NCBI RefSeq assembly: GCF_026008495.1
Contig: NZ_BQUN01000106.1
Coordinates: 58,406 to 122,405 of the forward strand
Origin: Streptomyces sp. A012304
GTDB lineage: Bacteria > Actinomycetota > Actinomycetes > Streptomycetales > Streptomycetaceae
DNA: 64,000 nucleotides
Reading direction: 5' to 3'
In this document: positions 25,353 through 35,200 of the stretch, piece after piece
How positions within the stretch are numbered: the first letter of the stretch is position 1
Layout: every line of letters starts with the position of its first letter
The notes under the pieces: generated by a model
Database searches by the model: none
Told to the model about the DNA's origin: nothing
The model's input: the letters and a program-made list of their open reading frames with translations, nothing else
Made by a program: the position numbers and the translations under genes

Positions 25353-28300
25353 ATGACGTCCGCTGTGCGTTCCGAGGACTTGATCATCGGCATCTCTCCT
25401 TTCGGTGAACCCGACGCCGGGCTCACCCTGGCGGTCGGCCGGGCCGGCGGGCTGGGGGTGCTGGATCTCGGTGACGGCGACCGAAGAACGCGCGAGGCGC
25501 TGGCCCGGCTGCGGCGCGCCTCCCCCGGCGCGTTCGGCGTGCGGGTCGGCCCCGGATGCCGGCTCGCCCTCGCCGACCTGCCCTCTGACGACGGTCCACG
25601 GACGGTGGTCGTCGCCGCGGGCGCGCCGTGGCCGGTCGCGGAGGTCGCCGCACACCACCGGGTGCTGGTGGAGGTCACCGATCTGGCGGGCGCGGTGGAG
25701 GCCGCCCGCGCCGGGGCGCACGGGCTGATCGCACGGGGCAGCGAGTGCGGCGGCCGGATCGGCGAACTGAGCACCTTCGTCCTGCTCCAACAGCTGCTGG
25801 CCGCCCCCGGCCTGGACCTCCCGGTGTGGGCCTGCGGCGGCATCGGGCCACGGACGGCCGCCGCGGCGGTGGCCGGCGGGGCGGCCGGCGTGGTGGTGGA
25901 CACCCAGCTCGCGCTGCTGGCCGAGTCGGCGCTGCCCGAGACGGTGGCCGCCGTGCTGCGGTCCCTGGACGGCTCGGAGACGGTCGTGCTGGGCGGGCAC
26001 CGGGTCCTGGGACGGCGCGGCCCGGACGGCCTGCGGATCCCGGCCGACGCGGACCCCGGGGCGGTCGCCACCCTGCTGGGCGCGCGCGACCTCGCCGCCC
26101 AGCTGCTGCCCGTCGGCCAGGACGGCTTCCTCGCCGCCCGGTTCGCGGACCGGTGGGTGGACGTACGGCGGGCGGTGCGGGCCCTGAAGGACGCGGTGCG
26201 CGACGCCCTGGGCGACGACGGGGCGGCGCGGGCGCTGCGGGACGGGTCCCCGATGAGCCGGGCGCTGGGGACACGGCTGCCGGTGGCACAGGGGCCGATG
26301 ACCCGGGTCAGCGACGGGGCCGCGTTCGCGGCGGCGGTCGCCGGCGACGGGGCGCTGCCGTTCCTGGCGCTGGCCCTCGCGGACGGCCGGCGGACCCGGG
26401 AGATGCTGGCGGAGACCCGGGACGCGGTGGCCGGCCGGCCCTGGGGTGTGGGCGTGCTGGGCTTCGCCCCGGAGGACGTACGGGCCGCCCAGCTGGAGGC
26501 CGTACGGGAGCTGCGGCCGACGCACGCGATCATCGCGGGCGGGCGGCCGTCGCAGGCGCGGGCGCTGGAGCGGGACGGCGTCCGCACGTTCCTGCACGTG
26601 CCCTCGCCGGGGCTGCTGCGGCAGTTCCTCCAGGCCGGGGCGCGCCGCTTCGTGTTCGAGGGCTCCGAGTGCGGCGGACATGTCGGACCGCGCGGCAGCT
26701 TCCCGCTGTGGGAGGCCCAACTCGCCGTCCTGGAAGACGACTTGGCCGACGAGGACGTCGCCGGCCTGGAGGTGTTCTTCGCGGGCGGCGTGCACGACGA
26801 GCGGTCGGCGGCGATGGTCGCCGCGCTCGCCGCGCCGCTCACCGCGCGCGGGGCGGCCGTCGGCGTCCTGATGGGCACCGCGTACCTGTTCACCGAGGAG
26901 GCGGTGGCGCACGGCGCGATCCGGCCCCTGTTCCAGCGGCAGGTGCTGGCCGCCGAGCGCACCACCCTGCTGGAGTCGGCGCCCGGTCACGCCACCCGCT
27001 GCGTGCCCAGTCCGTTCACCGCCGGCTACCGCGAGGAGGAGGCCCGGCTGCGCGCGGCGGGCGTGCCCGACCGGCGGATCTGGGAGGAGCTGGAACGGCT
27101 CAACGTCGGCCGGCTGCGCGTCGCCAGCAAGGGCGTGACCCGCGCCGCCGAAGGAACGCTCACGCCCGTCGACGAGCGGCGGCAGCTCGACGAGGGGATG
27201 TTCATGGCCGGGGAGGTGGCCGTGCTGCGCGCGGCGACCACGACGGTCGCCGCCCTGCACACGTCCGTGACGGCGGGCGCGGCCAGCTTCCTGACCCGGC
27301 GGTCCGCCGCACTGGGCCTGCGGCCGGCGCCGTCGCAGCCCGAGGCGCCCGCGCCGCTCGACATCGCCGTCGTCGGGATGGCCTGCATGTTCCCCGACGC
27401 CCCCGACCTGGCCACGTTCTGGGCGAACGTCGTCGGGGGCGTCGACGCGGTCGGCGAGGTCCCGGCCGACCGCTGGGACCCGGCCGTCCACCACGGCACG
27501 TCCACCGCGTCGAAGTGGGGCGGCTTCCTGCCCCGCATCCCCTTCGACCCGCTGCGCTACGGCATCCCGCCCGCCTCCCTCGGCTCGGTCGAGCCGGTCC
27601 AGCTGCTGTCCCTGGAGGCCGCCCGCCGGGCCCTGGAGGACGCCGGATACGGCGACAAAGGACGGGAGTTCGACCGCTCCCGCACCTCCGTGGTGTTCGG
27701 CGCCGAGGCGGGCAGCGACCTGTCCAACGCCGCCACGCTGCGGGCCGTGCTGCCCTCGTACTACGGGAAGGTCCCGAGCGGCCTGGAGGACCAGCTTCCG
27801 CAGCTCACCGAGGACTCCTTCCCCGGCATGCTCGCCAACGTCATCTCCGGCCGGATCGCCAACCGCCTCGACCTGGGCGGCGCCAACTACACCGTCGACG
27901 CCGCCTGCGCGTCCTCGCTGGCCGCCGTCGACGTGGCCTGCAAGGAACTCGTCGCCGGCACCAGCGACGTGGTGCTGTGCGGCGGCGCCGACCTGCACAA
28001 CGGCATCAACGACTACGTCCTCTTCTCCTCCGTGCACGCCCTGTCGCCCACCGGCCGCTCCCGCGCCTTCGACGGCTCGGCGGACGGCATCGCGCTCGGC
28101 GAGGGCGTCGCCTGCGTCGTCCTCAAGCGGCTCGCGGACGCCGAACGCGACGGCGACCGGATCTACGGCGTGATCAAGGGGCTCGGCTCCTCCAGCGACG
28201 GCCGCTCCCTCGGGCTGACCGCGCCCCGCCCCGAGGGCCAGCGGACCGCCCTGGAGCGGGCCTACCGCAACGCGGGCGTCTCCCCCGCCGACGTCGGGCT

Positions 28301-31300
28301 GGTCGAGGCGCACGGCACCGGCACGGTGGTCGGCGACCGCACCGAACTGACCATCCTCAGCGAGGTGTTCACCGCCGCGGGAGCACGGCCGGGCAGCTGT
28401 GTGATCGGCTCGGTGAAGTCGCAGATCGGCCACACCAAGTGTGCCGCCGGCCTCGCCGGAATGATCAAGACGCTGCTGGCGCTGCACACCGGCGTCCGCC
28501 CGCCCACCCTGCACGTCGAGTCGCCCAACGCGGCCTGGGACGCGGAGCGCAGCCCGTTCGCCTTCCACGCCGAGGCCCGGCCCTGGGCCGCGCCCGCGTC
28601 CGAACGCCTCGCCGGGGTCAGCGCGTTCGGCTTCGGCGGCACCAACTTCCATGTGGTGCTCGGCGCCCACGGCGACGGGGTGCCGCCGGTGCGGACCCTG
28701 GACGCGTGGCCGGCCGAGCTGTTCCTCTTCCGCGGCCGGGACGAGGCCGCCGCCCACCGCGCGGCGCGGGAGCTGCTGACGGCCGCCGAGTCGGAGGGCC
28801 GGCCCTGGCGGCTGCGCGACCTGGCACTCGGCGCGGCGCGCCGGTCGGACGCGAGCGGGGATCCCGTGCGGATCGCGGTGGTCGCGAGCGACGTCGACGA
28901 CCTGGTGACGAAGGTGCGACGGGTCCTGACCACGGGCGCGGACGCGCACGATCCCGCCCGCGGGATCCATCTGGCGGGGGCACAGGCCTCGGCGGGCGGG
29001 GGCGGCAAGGCCGCGTTCCTCTTCCCCGGGCAGGGGAGCCAGCGCACCGGCATGCTCGCCGACCTGTTCGTCGCCCTGCCCGAACTGCGCCCGTATCTGG
29101 AGCTGGGGCGGGCGCACGCGGACACGCTGTTCCCGCCCGCCGCGTTCGACGACGCCACGCGCGACCGGCAGCAGACGGCGCTGACCGACACACGGGCGGC
29201 GCAGCCCGCCCTCGGCCTCGCCGGGCTCGCCGCGCACGCCGTGCTCACCGCCGCCGGGGTACGGCCCGACATGGCCGCCGGGCACAGCTACGGCGAGCTG
29301 GTCGCCCTCTGCGCGGCCGGCGCCCTCGCCCCCGAGACGCTGCTGGAGCTGAGCGCCGAGCGGGCGGCGGCCGTCCTGGACGCGGCCGGGCCCGACGGGC
29401 GGGACCCGGGCACCATGGCCGCGGTCGCCGCCGGCGCCGAGGAGGTCACCCACGCGCTGCGCGCGGCCGGCGTGCCGGACTCCGTCGTCGTCGCCAACCG
29501 CAACTCGCCCCGGCAGACGGTGATCTCGGGCCCGACCGACACGGTCACCGAGGCCGTGCGGCGGCTGCGCGAGACGGGTCTCGGGGCCAAGCGCGTCCCC
29601 GTGGCCTGTGCCTTCCACAGTCCGATGGTCGCCGGGGCCGGCGACCGGTTCGCCGAGGCGCTCGCGGCCCGCCCGGTGCACGCGCCCGAGTTCCCGGTGT
29701 GGGCCAACCGCACGGCAGCCCCGTACGCCCCCGACCCGGACGCGGTACGGACCGAGCTCGCCGCTCAGATCGGCGCGCCGGTCGCGTTCGTCGAGCAGAT
29801 CGAGGCGATGTACGAGGCGGGGGCGCGGGTCTTCGTCGAGGCCGGGCCCGGGTCCGTGCTGACCCGGCTGGTCGGGCAGATCCTCGGCGACCGGCCGCAC
29901 ACCACGGTGGCGTGCGAGCCGCGCCCGGGCGGCGGTCTGCGCGGCTGGCTCGACGCCCTGGCCCAGCTCGCCGTTGCGGGCCTGCCGGTGCGCACCGGAT
30001 GGCTGCTGCGCGGCCGGGACGCCGTCGACGCGGTGCGCGCCCCCGCGCCGAAGCGGCCCGGCTGGACGGTGGACGGGCAGCTGGTCCGCACCGCCGACGG
30101 CGCTCTCCTGCCCGGTGCGCTCGCACCGGCCCGACGCATCGTGGAACCCTTGGAGACGACTGTGACGACCCCTTCACCGCACGGTGTCCCGTCCGACCGG
30201 GACGCGCTCATCTCCGAATTCCTGCGCACCAGCCGGGAGATGATCGCCGCCCAACGGGACGTGCTGCTCACCTACTTCGGGTCCGCTCCCGGCGCGACGG
30301 CGGCCCCGCCCGTGCTGGTGCAGGCACCGGCGGCCACCGCGCAGCCGGTACCGGTGGCCCCGCCACAGGCGGCACCGGCACAGGATCCGGCGCCCGCGCC
30401 CGCCGCGCCCGCCGGCGCTCCGACCGACGTCCAGGGGATGGTCCTGGAGATCATCAGCGAGCGCACCGGCTACCCGATCGACATGATCGAGCCCGACCTC
30501 GACCTGGAGGCCGATCTCAGCATCGACTCCATCAAGCGGGCGGAGATCGCCGGTGAGCTGGCGCGGCGGCTGGGCGCCGGCGGCGGCGCCGACCTGTCCG
30601 CGATGGACGACGCCGAACTGGAGCAGCTGGCGAAGGCGCGTACGGCGGCGGCGGTGACCGACTGGCTGACGGCACGGCTGAGCGGACCGTCGGCCGGGAC
30701 GGCCGGCTCCGCACCCGCCGCGCGGGACGCCGAGTCCTCCGGGGCCTCCGACGTCTCCGAGAACTCCGGGGTCTCCGACGAGGTGACCGGCGAGCCGCCG
30801 CGCCGCCATGTGCTGGAGCCCGTCCTCCTCGACGTCCAGGACGGGTCCGCCGACCCCTCGGCCGTGCTCTCCGGCACCCGCTGGGCCGTGCTCGGGGACG
30901 GCCCCGACATCGCCGCCCGGCTCGGCTCCTTCGGCGCCGAGGTGTTCGTACGGGGCCGCGACCACCTGCTGACGGACGCCGACGGGCCGGTGGACGGAGT
31001 GCTCCACCTGGGCGCGCTCGCCGGGGACGACTCGCCGGTGCTGCCGGACGCGTTCCCCGTCCTGAAAGCGGCCCTGGAGCGGGCCCCGCGGTGGCTGCTG
31101 GCCGTCCGGCCCGCCGAAGGTGAGGCGCCCGACCCGCGGTCGGCGGGGCTGCGGGGGCTCTTCCGCACGGTGGCCCGCGAGTACCCGGACCTGGTGGCGC
31201 GGGTCGTCGAGACCGCCGACGTCACCCCGGCGGCCGTCGCGGACGCCGTGGCGGCGGAGGCCGCCGCGCCGGACCGCACGCCGGTCGTGCTGCGCACGGC

Positions 31301-32255
31301 GGCCGGACGGCACGGCCTCGCGCTGGTGGAGGCACCGCTCGGCGCCCTCGGCAGCACAGGGGCCGGCCCGGCCGGGGACGGGGCCGCCGAGGTCGCCGCG
31401 CTGGGCCTGGACCGCGACTCGGTGGTGGTGCTGGCGGGCGGAGCGCGGGGCATCACCGCCCAGTTCGCCGCCGCCCTCGCGAGCGCCGCCCGCTGCCGTC
31501 TGGAGCTGCTCGGCCGCACGCCCGCGCCGGACGGCCCGGAGGACGCGGACACCGCCGCCGCGCGCACCCCGGCCGAGCTGCGCGCGGCGCTCGCCGTACG
31601 CGGCGGGCTGAAGCCGGCCGAGATCAACCGCGCCGCCGAACTGCTGCTGGCGCAGCGGGAGATCCGGGCGACGCTGGCGGAGCTGACCGCGCTGGGCAGC
31701 CGGGTGCACTACCGCTCGGTGGACTTCCGCGAGCCCGAGGCGGTGCTCCAGGCGGTCAAGGAGATCCACGCCGAGCACGGCCGGCTCGACGGTGTGGTGC
31801 ACGCGGCCGGTGTGATCGAGGACCGGCTGGTCTCCGAGAAGACACCCGAGTCGTTCCAGCGGGTCTACGGCACGAAGGCCACCGGCGCGCGGGCGCTGCT
31901 CACGGCGGTGGAGGAGCTGCCCTCCGCGCCCGCGTTCACGGTGCTGTTCGGCAGCATCTCCGCCGTCCTCGGCAACCGGGGCCAGGTGGACTACGCGGCC
32001 GCCAACGACGCCCTGGAGACCCTCGGCGCGGCCTACGCGGCCCGGACCGGGAACCGTGCGCTGACCGTGCACTGGGGTCCGTGGGCGCCCGCCGCCGGGC
32101 ACGCCGGCATGGTCGGCGCGGAGCTGGCGCGCGAGTACGCCCGGCGCGGCATCCGGCTGATCGACCCGGAGGAGGGCACCGCGGCGCTGCTGCGGGAGCT
32201 GGCCTGGGGCGAGGAGTCCGCGACCGCCGTCGTCCACACCGCCTCGGGCTGGTGA
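25353..32255 (+). CDS. Multidomain PUFA-synthase-like polyketide synthase (NMO-NMO-KS-AT-ACP-KR)
   Basis: A 2300-aa iterative-type synthase. Residues ~10-250 and ~315-600 are two FMN-type nitronate monooxygenase/PfaD-like barrels (RGSECGGRIGELS; then VAQGPMTRVSDGAAF and EGSECGGHVGPRGSF), probably enoyl reductases. KS ~665-1100 has active Cys852 (VDAACASS) and the two His motifs EAHGTGT and GHTKCAAG. AT ~1215-1530 has Ser1312 (GHSYG). ACP has Ser1726 in LSIDSIKRAE, the motif typical of PUFA carriers. KR ~2020-2290 has LAGGARGITAQFA and VDYAAAND. ATG 25353 is chosen for GGAGA upstream and for MTSAVRSEDLI. Its stop overlaps the next synthase gene (GTGA). Having one ACP rather than a tandem array separates it from classical PfaA. 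Confidence 0.9.
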   Translation: MTSAVRSEDLIIGISPFGEPDAGLTLAVGRAGGLGVLDLGDGDRRTREALARLRRASPGAFGVRVGPGCRLALADLPSDDGPRTVVVAAGAPWPVAEVAAHHRVLVEVTDLAGAVEAARAGAHGLIARGSECGGRIGELSTFVLLQQLLAAPGLDLPVWACGGIGPRTAAAAVAGGAAGVVVDTQLALLAESALPETVAAVLRSLDGSETVVLGGHRVLGRRGPDGLRIPADADPGAVATLLGARDLAAQLLPVGQDGFLAARFADRWVDVRRAVRALKDAVRDALGDDGAARALRDGSPMSRALGTRLPVAQGPMTRVSDGAAFAAAVAGDGALPFLALALADGRRTREMLAETRDAVAGRPWGVGVLGFAPEDVRAAQLEAVRELRPTHAIIAGGRPSQARALERDGVRTFLHVPSPGLLRQFLQAGARRFVFEGSECGGHVGPRGSFPLWEAQLAVLEDDLADEDVAGLEVFFAGGVHDERSAAMVAALAAPLTARGAAVGVLMGTAYLFTEEAVAHGAIRPLFQRQVLAAERTTLLESAPGHATRCVPSPFTAGYREEEARLRAAGVPDRRIWEELERLNVGRLRVASKGVTRAAEGTLTPVDERRQLDEGMFMAGEVAVLRAATTTVAALHTSVTAGAASFLTRRSAALGLRPAPSQPEAPAPLDIAVVGMACMFPDAPDLATFWANVVGGVDAVGEVPADRWDPAVHHGTSTASKWGGFLPRIPFDPLRYGIPPASLGSVEPVQLLSLEAARRALEDAGYGDKGREFDRSRTSVVFGAEAGSDLSNAATLRAVLPSYYGKVPSGLEDQLPQLTEDSFPGMLANVISGRIANRLDLGGANYTVDAACASSLAAVDVACKELVAGTSDVVLCGGADLHNGINDYVLFSSVHALSPTGRSRAFDGSADGIALGEGVACVVLKRLADAERDGDRIYGVIKGLGSSSDGRSLGLTAPRPEGQRTALERAYRNAGVSPADVGLVEAHGTGTVVGDRTELTILSEVFTAAGARPGSCVIGSVKSQIGHTKCAAGLAGMIKTLLALHTGVRPPTLHVESPNAAWDAERSPFAFHAEARPWAAPASERLAGVSAFGFGGTNFHVVLGAHGDGVPPVRTLDAWPAELFLFRGRDEAAAHRAARELLTAAESEGRPWRLRDLALGAARRSDASGDPVRIAVVASDVDDLVTKVRRVLTTGADAHDPARGIHLAGAQASAGGGGKAAFLFPGQGSQRTGMLADLFVALPELRPYLELGRAHADTLFPPAAFDDATRDRQQTALTDTRAAQPALGLAGLAAHAVLTAAGVRPDMAAGHSYGELVALCAAGALAPETLLELSAERAAAVLDAAGPDGRDPGTMAAVAAGAEEVTHALRAAGVPDSVVVANRNSPRQTVISGPTDTVTEAVRRLRETGLGAKRVPVACAFHSPMVAGAGDRFAEALAARPVHAPEFPVWANRTAAPYAPDPDAVRTELAAQIGAPVAFVEQIEAMYEAGARVFVEAGPGSVLTRLVGQILGDRPHTTVACEPRPGGGLRGWLDALAQLAVAGLPVRTGWLLRGRDAVDAVRAPAPKRPGWTVDGQLVRTADGALLPGALAPARRIVEPLETTVTTPSPHGVPSDRDALISEFLRTSREMIAAQRDVLLTYFGSAPGATAAPPVLVQAPAATAQPVPVAPPQAAPAQDPAPAPAAPAGAPTDVQGMVLEIISERTGYPIDMIEPDLDLEADLSIDSIKRAEIAGELARRLGAGGGADLSAMDDAELEQLAKARTAAAVTDWLTARLSGPSAGTAGSAPAARDAESSGASDVSENSGVSDEVTGEPPRRHVLEPVLLDVQDGSADPSAVLSGTRWAVLGDGPDIAARLGSFGAEVFVRGRDHLLTDADGPVDGVLHLGALAGDDSPVLPDAFPVLKAALERAPRWLLAVRPAEGEAPDPRSAGLRGLFRTVAREYPDLVARVVETADVTPAAVADAVAAEAAAPDRTPVVLRTAAGRHGLALVEAPLGALGSTGAGPAGDGAAEVAALGLDRDSVVVLAGGARGITAQFAAALASAARCRLELLGRTPAPDGPEDADTAAARTPAELRAALAVRGGLKPAEINRAAELLLAQREIRATLAELTALGSRVHYRSVDFREPEAVLQAVKEIHAEHGRLDGVVHAAGVIEDRLVSEKTPESFQRVYGTKATGARALLTAVEELPSAPAFTVLFGSISAVLGNRGQVDYAAANDALETLGAAYAARTGNRALTVHWGPWAPAAGHAGMVGAELAREYARRGIRLIDPEEGTAALLRELAWGEESATAVVHTASGW

Positions 32256-35200
32256 CGGCAGCGGTGACACACCGTCAAGTACCCGTCGCCGTCGTGGGGA
32301 TGGCGGTGCTGCTGCCCGGCGCCGCCGACCTGGAGGCGTACTGGCGCAATCTGCGGGACGGCGTCGACGCGATCGGTGAGGTGCCGGACGGACGCTGGGA
32401 CGCCGACTACTACCGTCCCGGCGGCGCCGCCGGACCGGCCGTCGCCGACCGGGTGTACTGCCGGCGGGGCGGGTTCGTGGACGCGCTCGCCGAGGTGGAG
32501 GTCACCCGGTTCGGGATCATGCCGAACTCGGTGGCCGGGACCGAGCCCGACCAGCTGATCGCGCTGCACGTGGCCGCCGCCGCCCTCGCCGACGCGGGCG
32601 GCACCGAACGCCTCCCCGAGCGGGGGCGCGTCGGTGTGGTCCTCGGCCGGGGCGGCTATCTCACCCCCGGCCTGGTCCGGCTCGACCAGCGGGTGCGCAC
32701 GGCGGGCCAGCTCGTGCGCACCCTGGGCGAATTGCTGCCCGACCTGACTCCAGGTCAACTGGCGCGGGTGCGGGAGGCGTTCACCGAGCGGCTCGGCGCG
32801 GACAGCCCCGAGTCGGCGATCGGCCTGGTGCCCAACCTCGCCGCCTCGCGGGTCGCCAACCGGCTCGACCTGCGCGGCCCGGCGTACACGGTGGACGCCG
32901 CCTGCGCCTCGTCGCTGGTCGCCGTCGACCAGGCGGTGGGCGAACTGAGCGCCGGGCGCTGCGACATGATGCTCGCCGGGGGCGTCCACCACTGCCACGA
33001 CATCACCCTGTGGAGCGTGTTCTCCCAGTTGCGCGCCCTCTCCCCCACCGAACGCATCCGCCCCTTCCACCGGGACGCCGACGGCATCCTCATCGGGGAG
33101 GGCACCGGGGTGGTCGTCCTGAAGCGGCTGGCCGACGCCGAGCGCGACGGCGACCGGATCTACGCCGTGATCCGGGGCACCGGCGTGGCGAGCGACGGCC
33201 GGGCGGCGGGCCTGGTCAACCCCGATCCGGGCGGCCAGGCACAGGCCGTGCGGCAGGCGTGGCGGGCCGCCGGTCTGGATCCGGCCGCGCCCGGCTCGCT
33301 CGGCCTGCTGGAGGCCCACGGCACCGCGACACCGGCCGGTGACGGCGCCGAACTGACCACGCTGGCCGAGGTGTTCGGACCCGGCGAGGGCGAGGCGGTG
33401 ATCGGCTCGGTGAAGTCGATGATCGGGCACACCATGCCCGCCGCCGGGATCGCCGGTCTGGTCAAGGCCGCGCTCGCCGTCCACCACGCGACGCTGCTGC
33501 CGACCCTGCACTGCGACGACCCGCACCCGGCGCTGGCCCGCACCCGATTCCGCACGCTGGAGAAGGCGGAGCCCTGGGAGACCACCGCCACGCAGCCGGT
33601 GCGGCGGGCGGCGGTGAACGCGTTCGGGTTCGGCGGGATCAACGCGCATGTCGTCCTGGAGCAGGCGCCGGGCGCCGCCCCCGCGACGGCGGTCACGCGG
33701 GTGACGGAACCGGAGCGTGTCCTGCTGCTCGCCGCCGACTCCCCCGACCGCCTCGCGGACCTCCTCGACGCCGACGACAGCGCCGTCCACGCCGCCGGGC
33801 TCGACCCGGCCCGGCCGCACCCGCAGGCCGGACCGGCCAGGCTCGGCGTCGTCGACCCGACCGGGAAACGGCTCGCCCTGGCCCGCCGCGCGGTGGCCAA
33901 GCGACGCGCCTGGCACGGCCGCAGCGACGTCTGGTTCCGGCCCGGCCCCCTGCTCGGGCCCTGGCACGGCAAACTGGTCTTCCTCTTCCCCGGTCTGGAG
34001 GGCGACTTCGACCCCCGGGTCGACGACGTCGCCGCCCACTTCGGACTGCCCGCCCCGGCCCTGCCCCGGGGGGACACCGCCGCCGACGTCGGCCGGCACG
34101 GCTTCGGTGTCGTCGCGGTCGGCCGCCTCCTCGACGCCGCGCTGCGCCGCTGCGGGATCGTGCCGGACGCGGTAGCCGGGCACAGCGTGGGCGAGTGGAC
34201 GGCGATGGCGGCGGGCGGACTGTACGCCGGGGACGAGGTCGACGCCTTCATGGCGGGCTTCGACCCGGACTCGGTGACCGTGCCGGGCCTGGCTTTCGGG
34301 GCGATCGGCGCCCCCGCCGACCGGGTGCTGGCCGCCCTGCGCGAGGAGGGCCGGGCCGGGTCGGGGCTGGTGCTCTCCCACGACAACGCGCCGGGCCAGT
34401 CGATGGTGTGCGGCCCCGAGACGGCGGTCGAGGACTTCGTCCGGGCGTTCCGCTCCCGGGGCGTGCTCGGCCAGGTACTGCCGTTCCGGTCGGGCTTCCA
34501 CACGCCGATGCTGGAGCCCCACCTCGGCCCGATCAAGGAGGCCGCCGCCCGCTTCCGGCTGCGTCCCCCGCACACCCCCGTCTGGTCGGGGACGACCGCC
34601 GCGCCCTTCCCCGAGCACCCCGCCGACATACGGGAGTTGTTCGTCCGGCATCTGCTGGAGCCGGTGCGTTTCCGGCAGTTGGCCGAGGCGCTGTACGCGG
34701 CGGGCCACCGGGTGTACGTCCAGGCCGGTCCAGGTCAGCTGGGTTCGCTCGTCGACGACACCCTGGGCGGCCGTGACCATCTGGTCGTCGCCGCCAACTC
34801 CCCCCACCGCACGGGGCTCGCCCAGCTCCGCCGGGCGGCCACCGCGCTGTGGGCGGCGGGGGCCTCGGTGGCTCCGGCGCTCACCGCGAGCGGGCCGGGC
34901 GAGGCGCGGCGCCCGCCGGTGCGGCTGGACCTGGGCGGTGCGCTCGTCTCGCTGCCGCCCGAGAGGCTGGCCGCGCTCCGCGCCGAGCTGCGTCCGCGCC
35001 CCGCCGGCGCCGCCTCGTCCCCGCTGGACACGCTCGGCGAACGCTCCCCGATGGCCGCCGAGTTGAGCGCGCTGCTGCGCGAGACGGCCGACACGGCCGC
35101 CGCGCTCCTGACCGCGCGGCCCCACGCGCCGTCGCCGGTCACCCCCCGCACCACCACGGTCCGCGTCTCGCCGGAGACCATGCCGTACCTGCTGGACCAC

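Noticed and set aside
28262..29272. Long open frames antisense to the synthase genes (for example 25332-29900 and 32033-36313 on the minus strand)
   Set aside because: They are shadows produced by high GC; residue composition is Arg/Gly/Pro-heavy with no family similarity, while the plus-strand frames show full domain sets.
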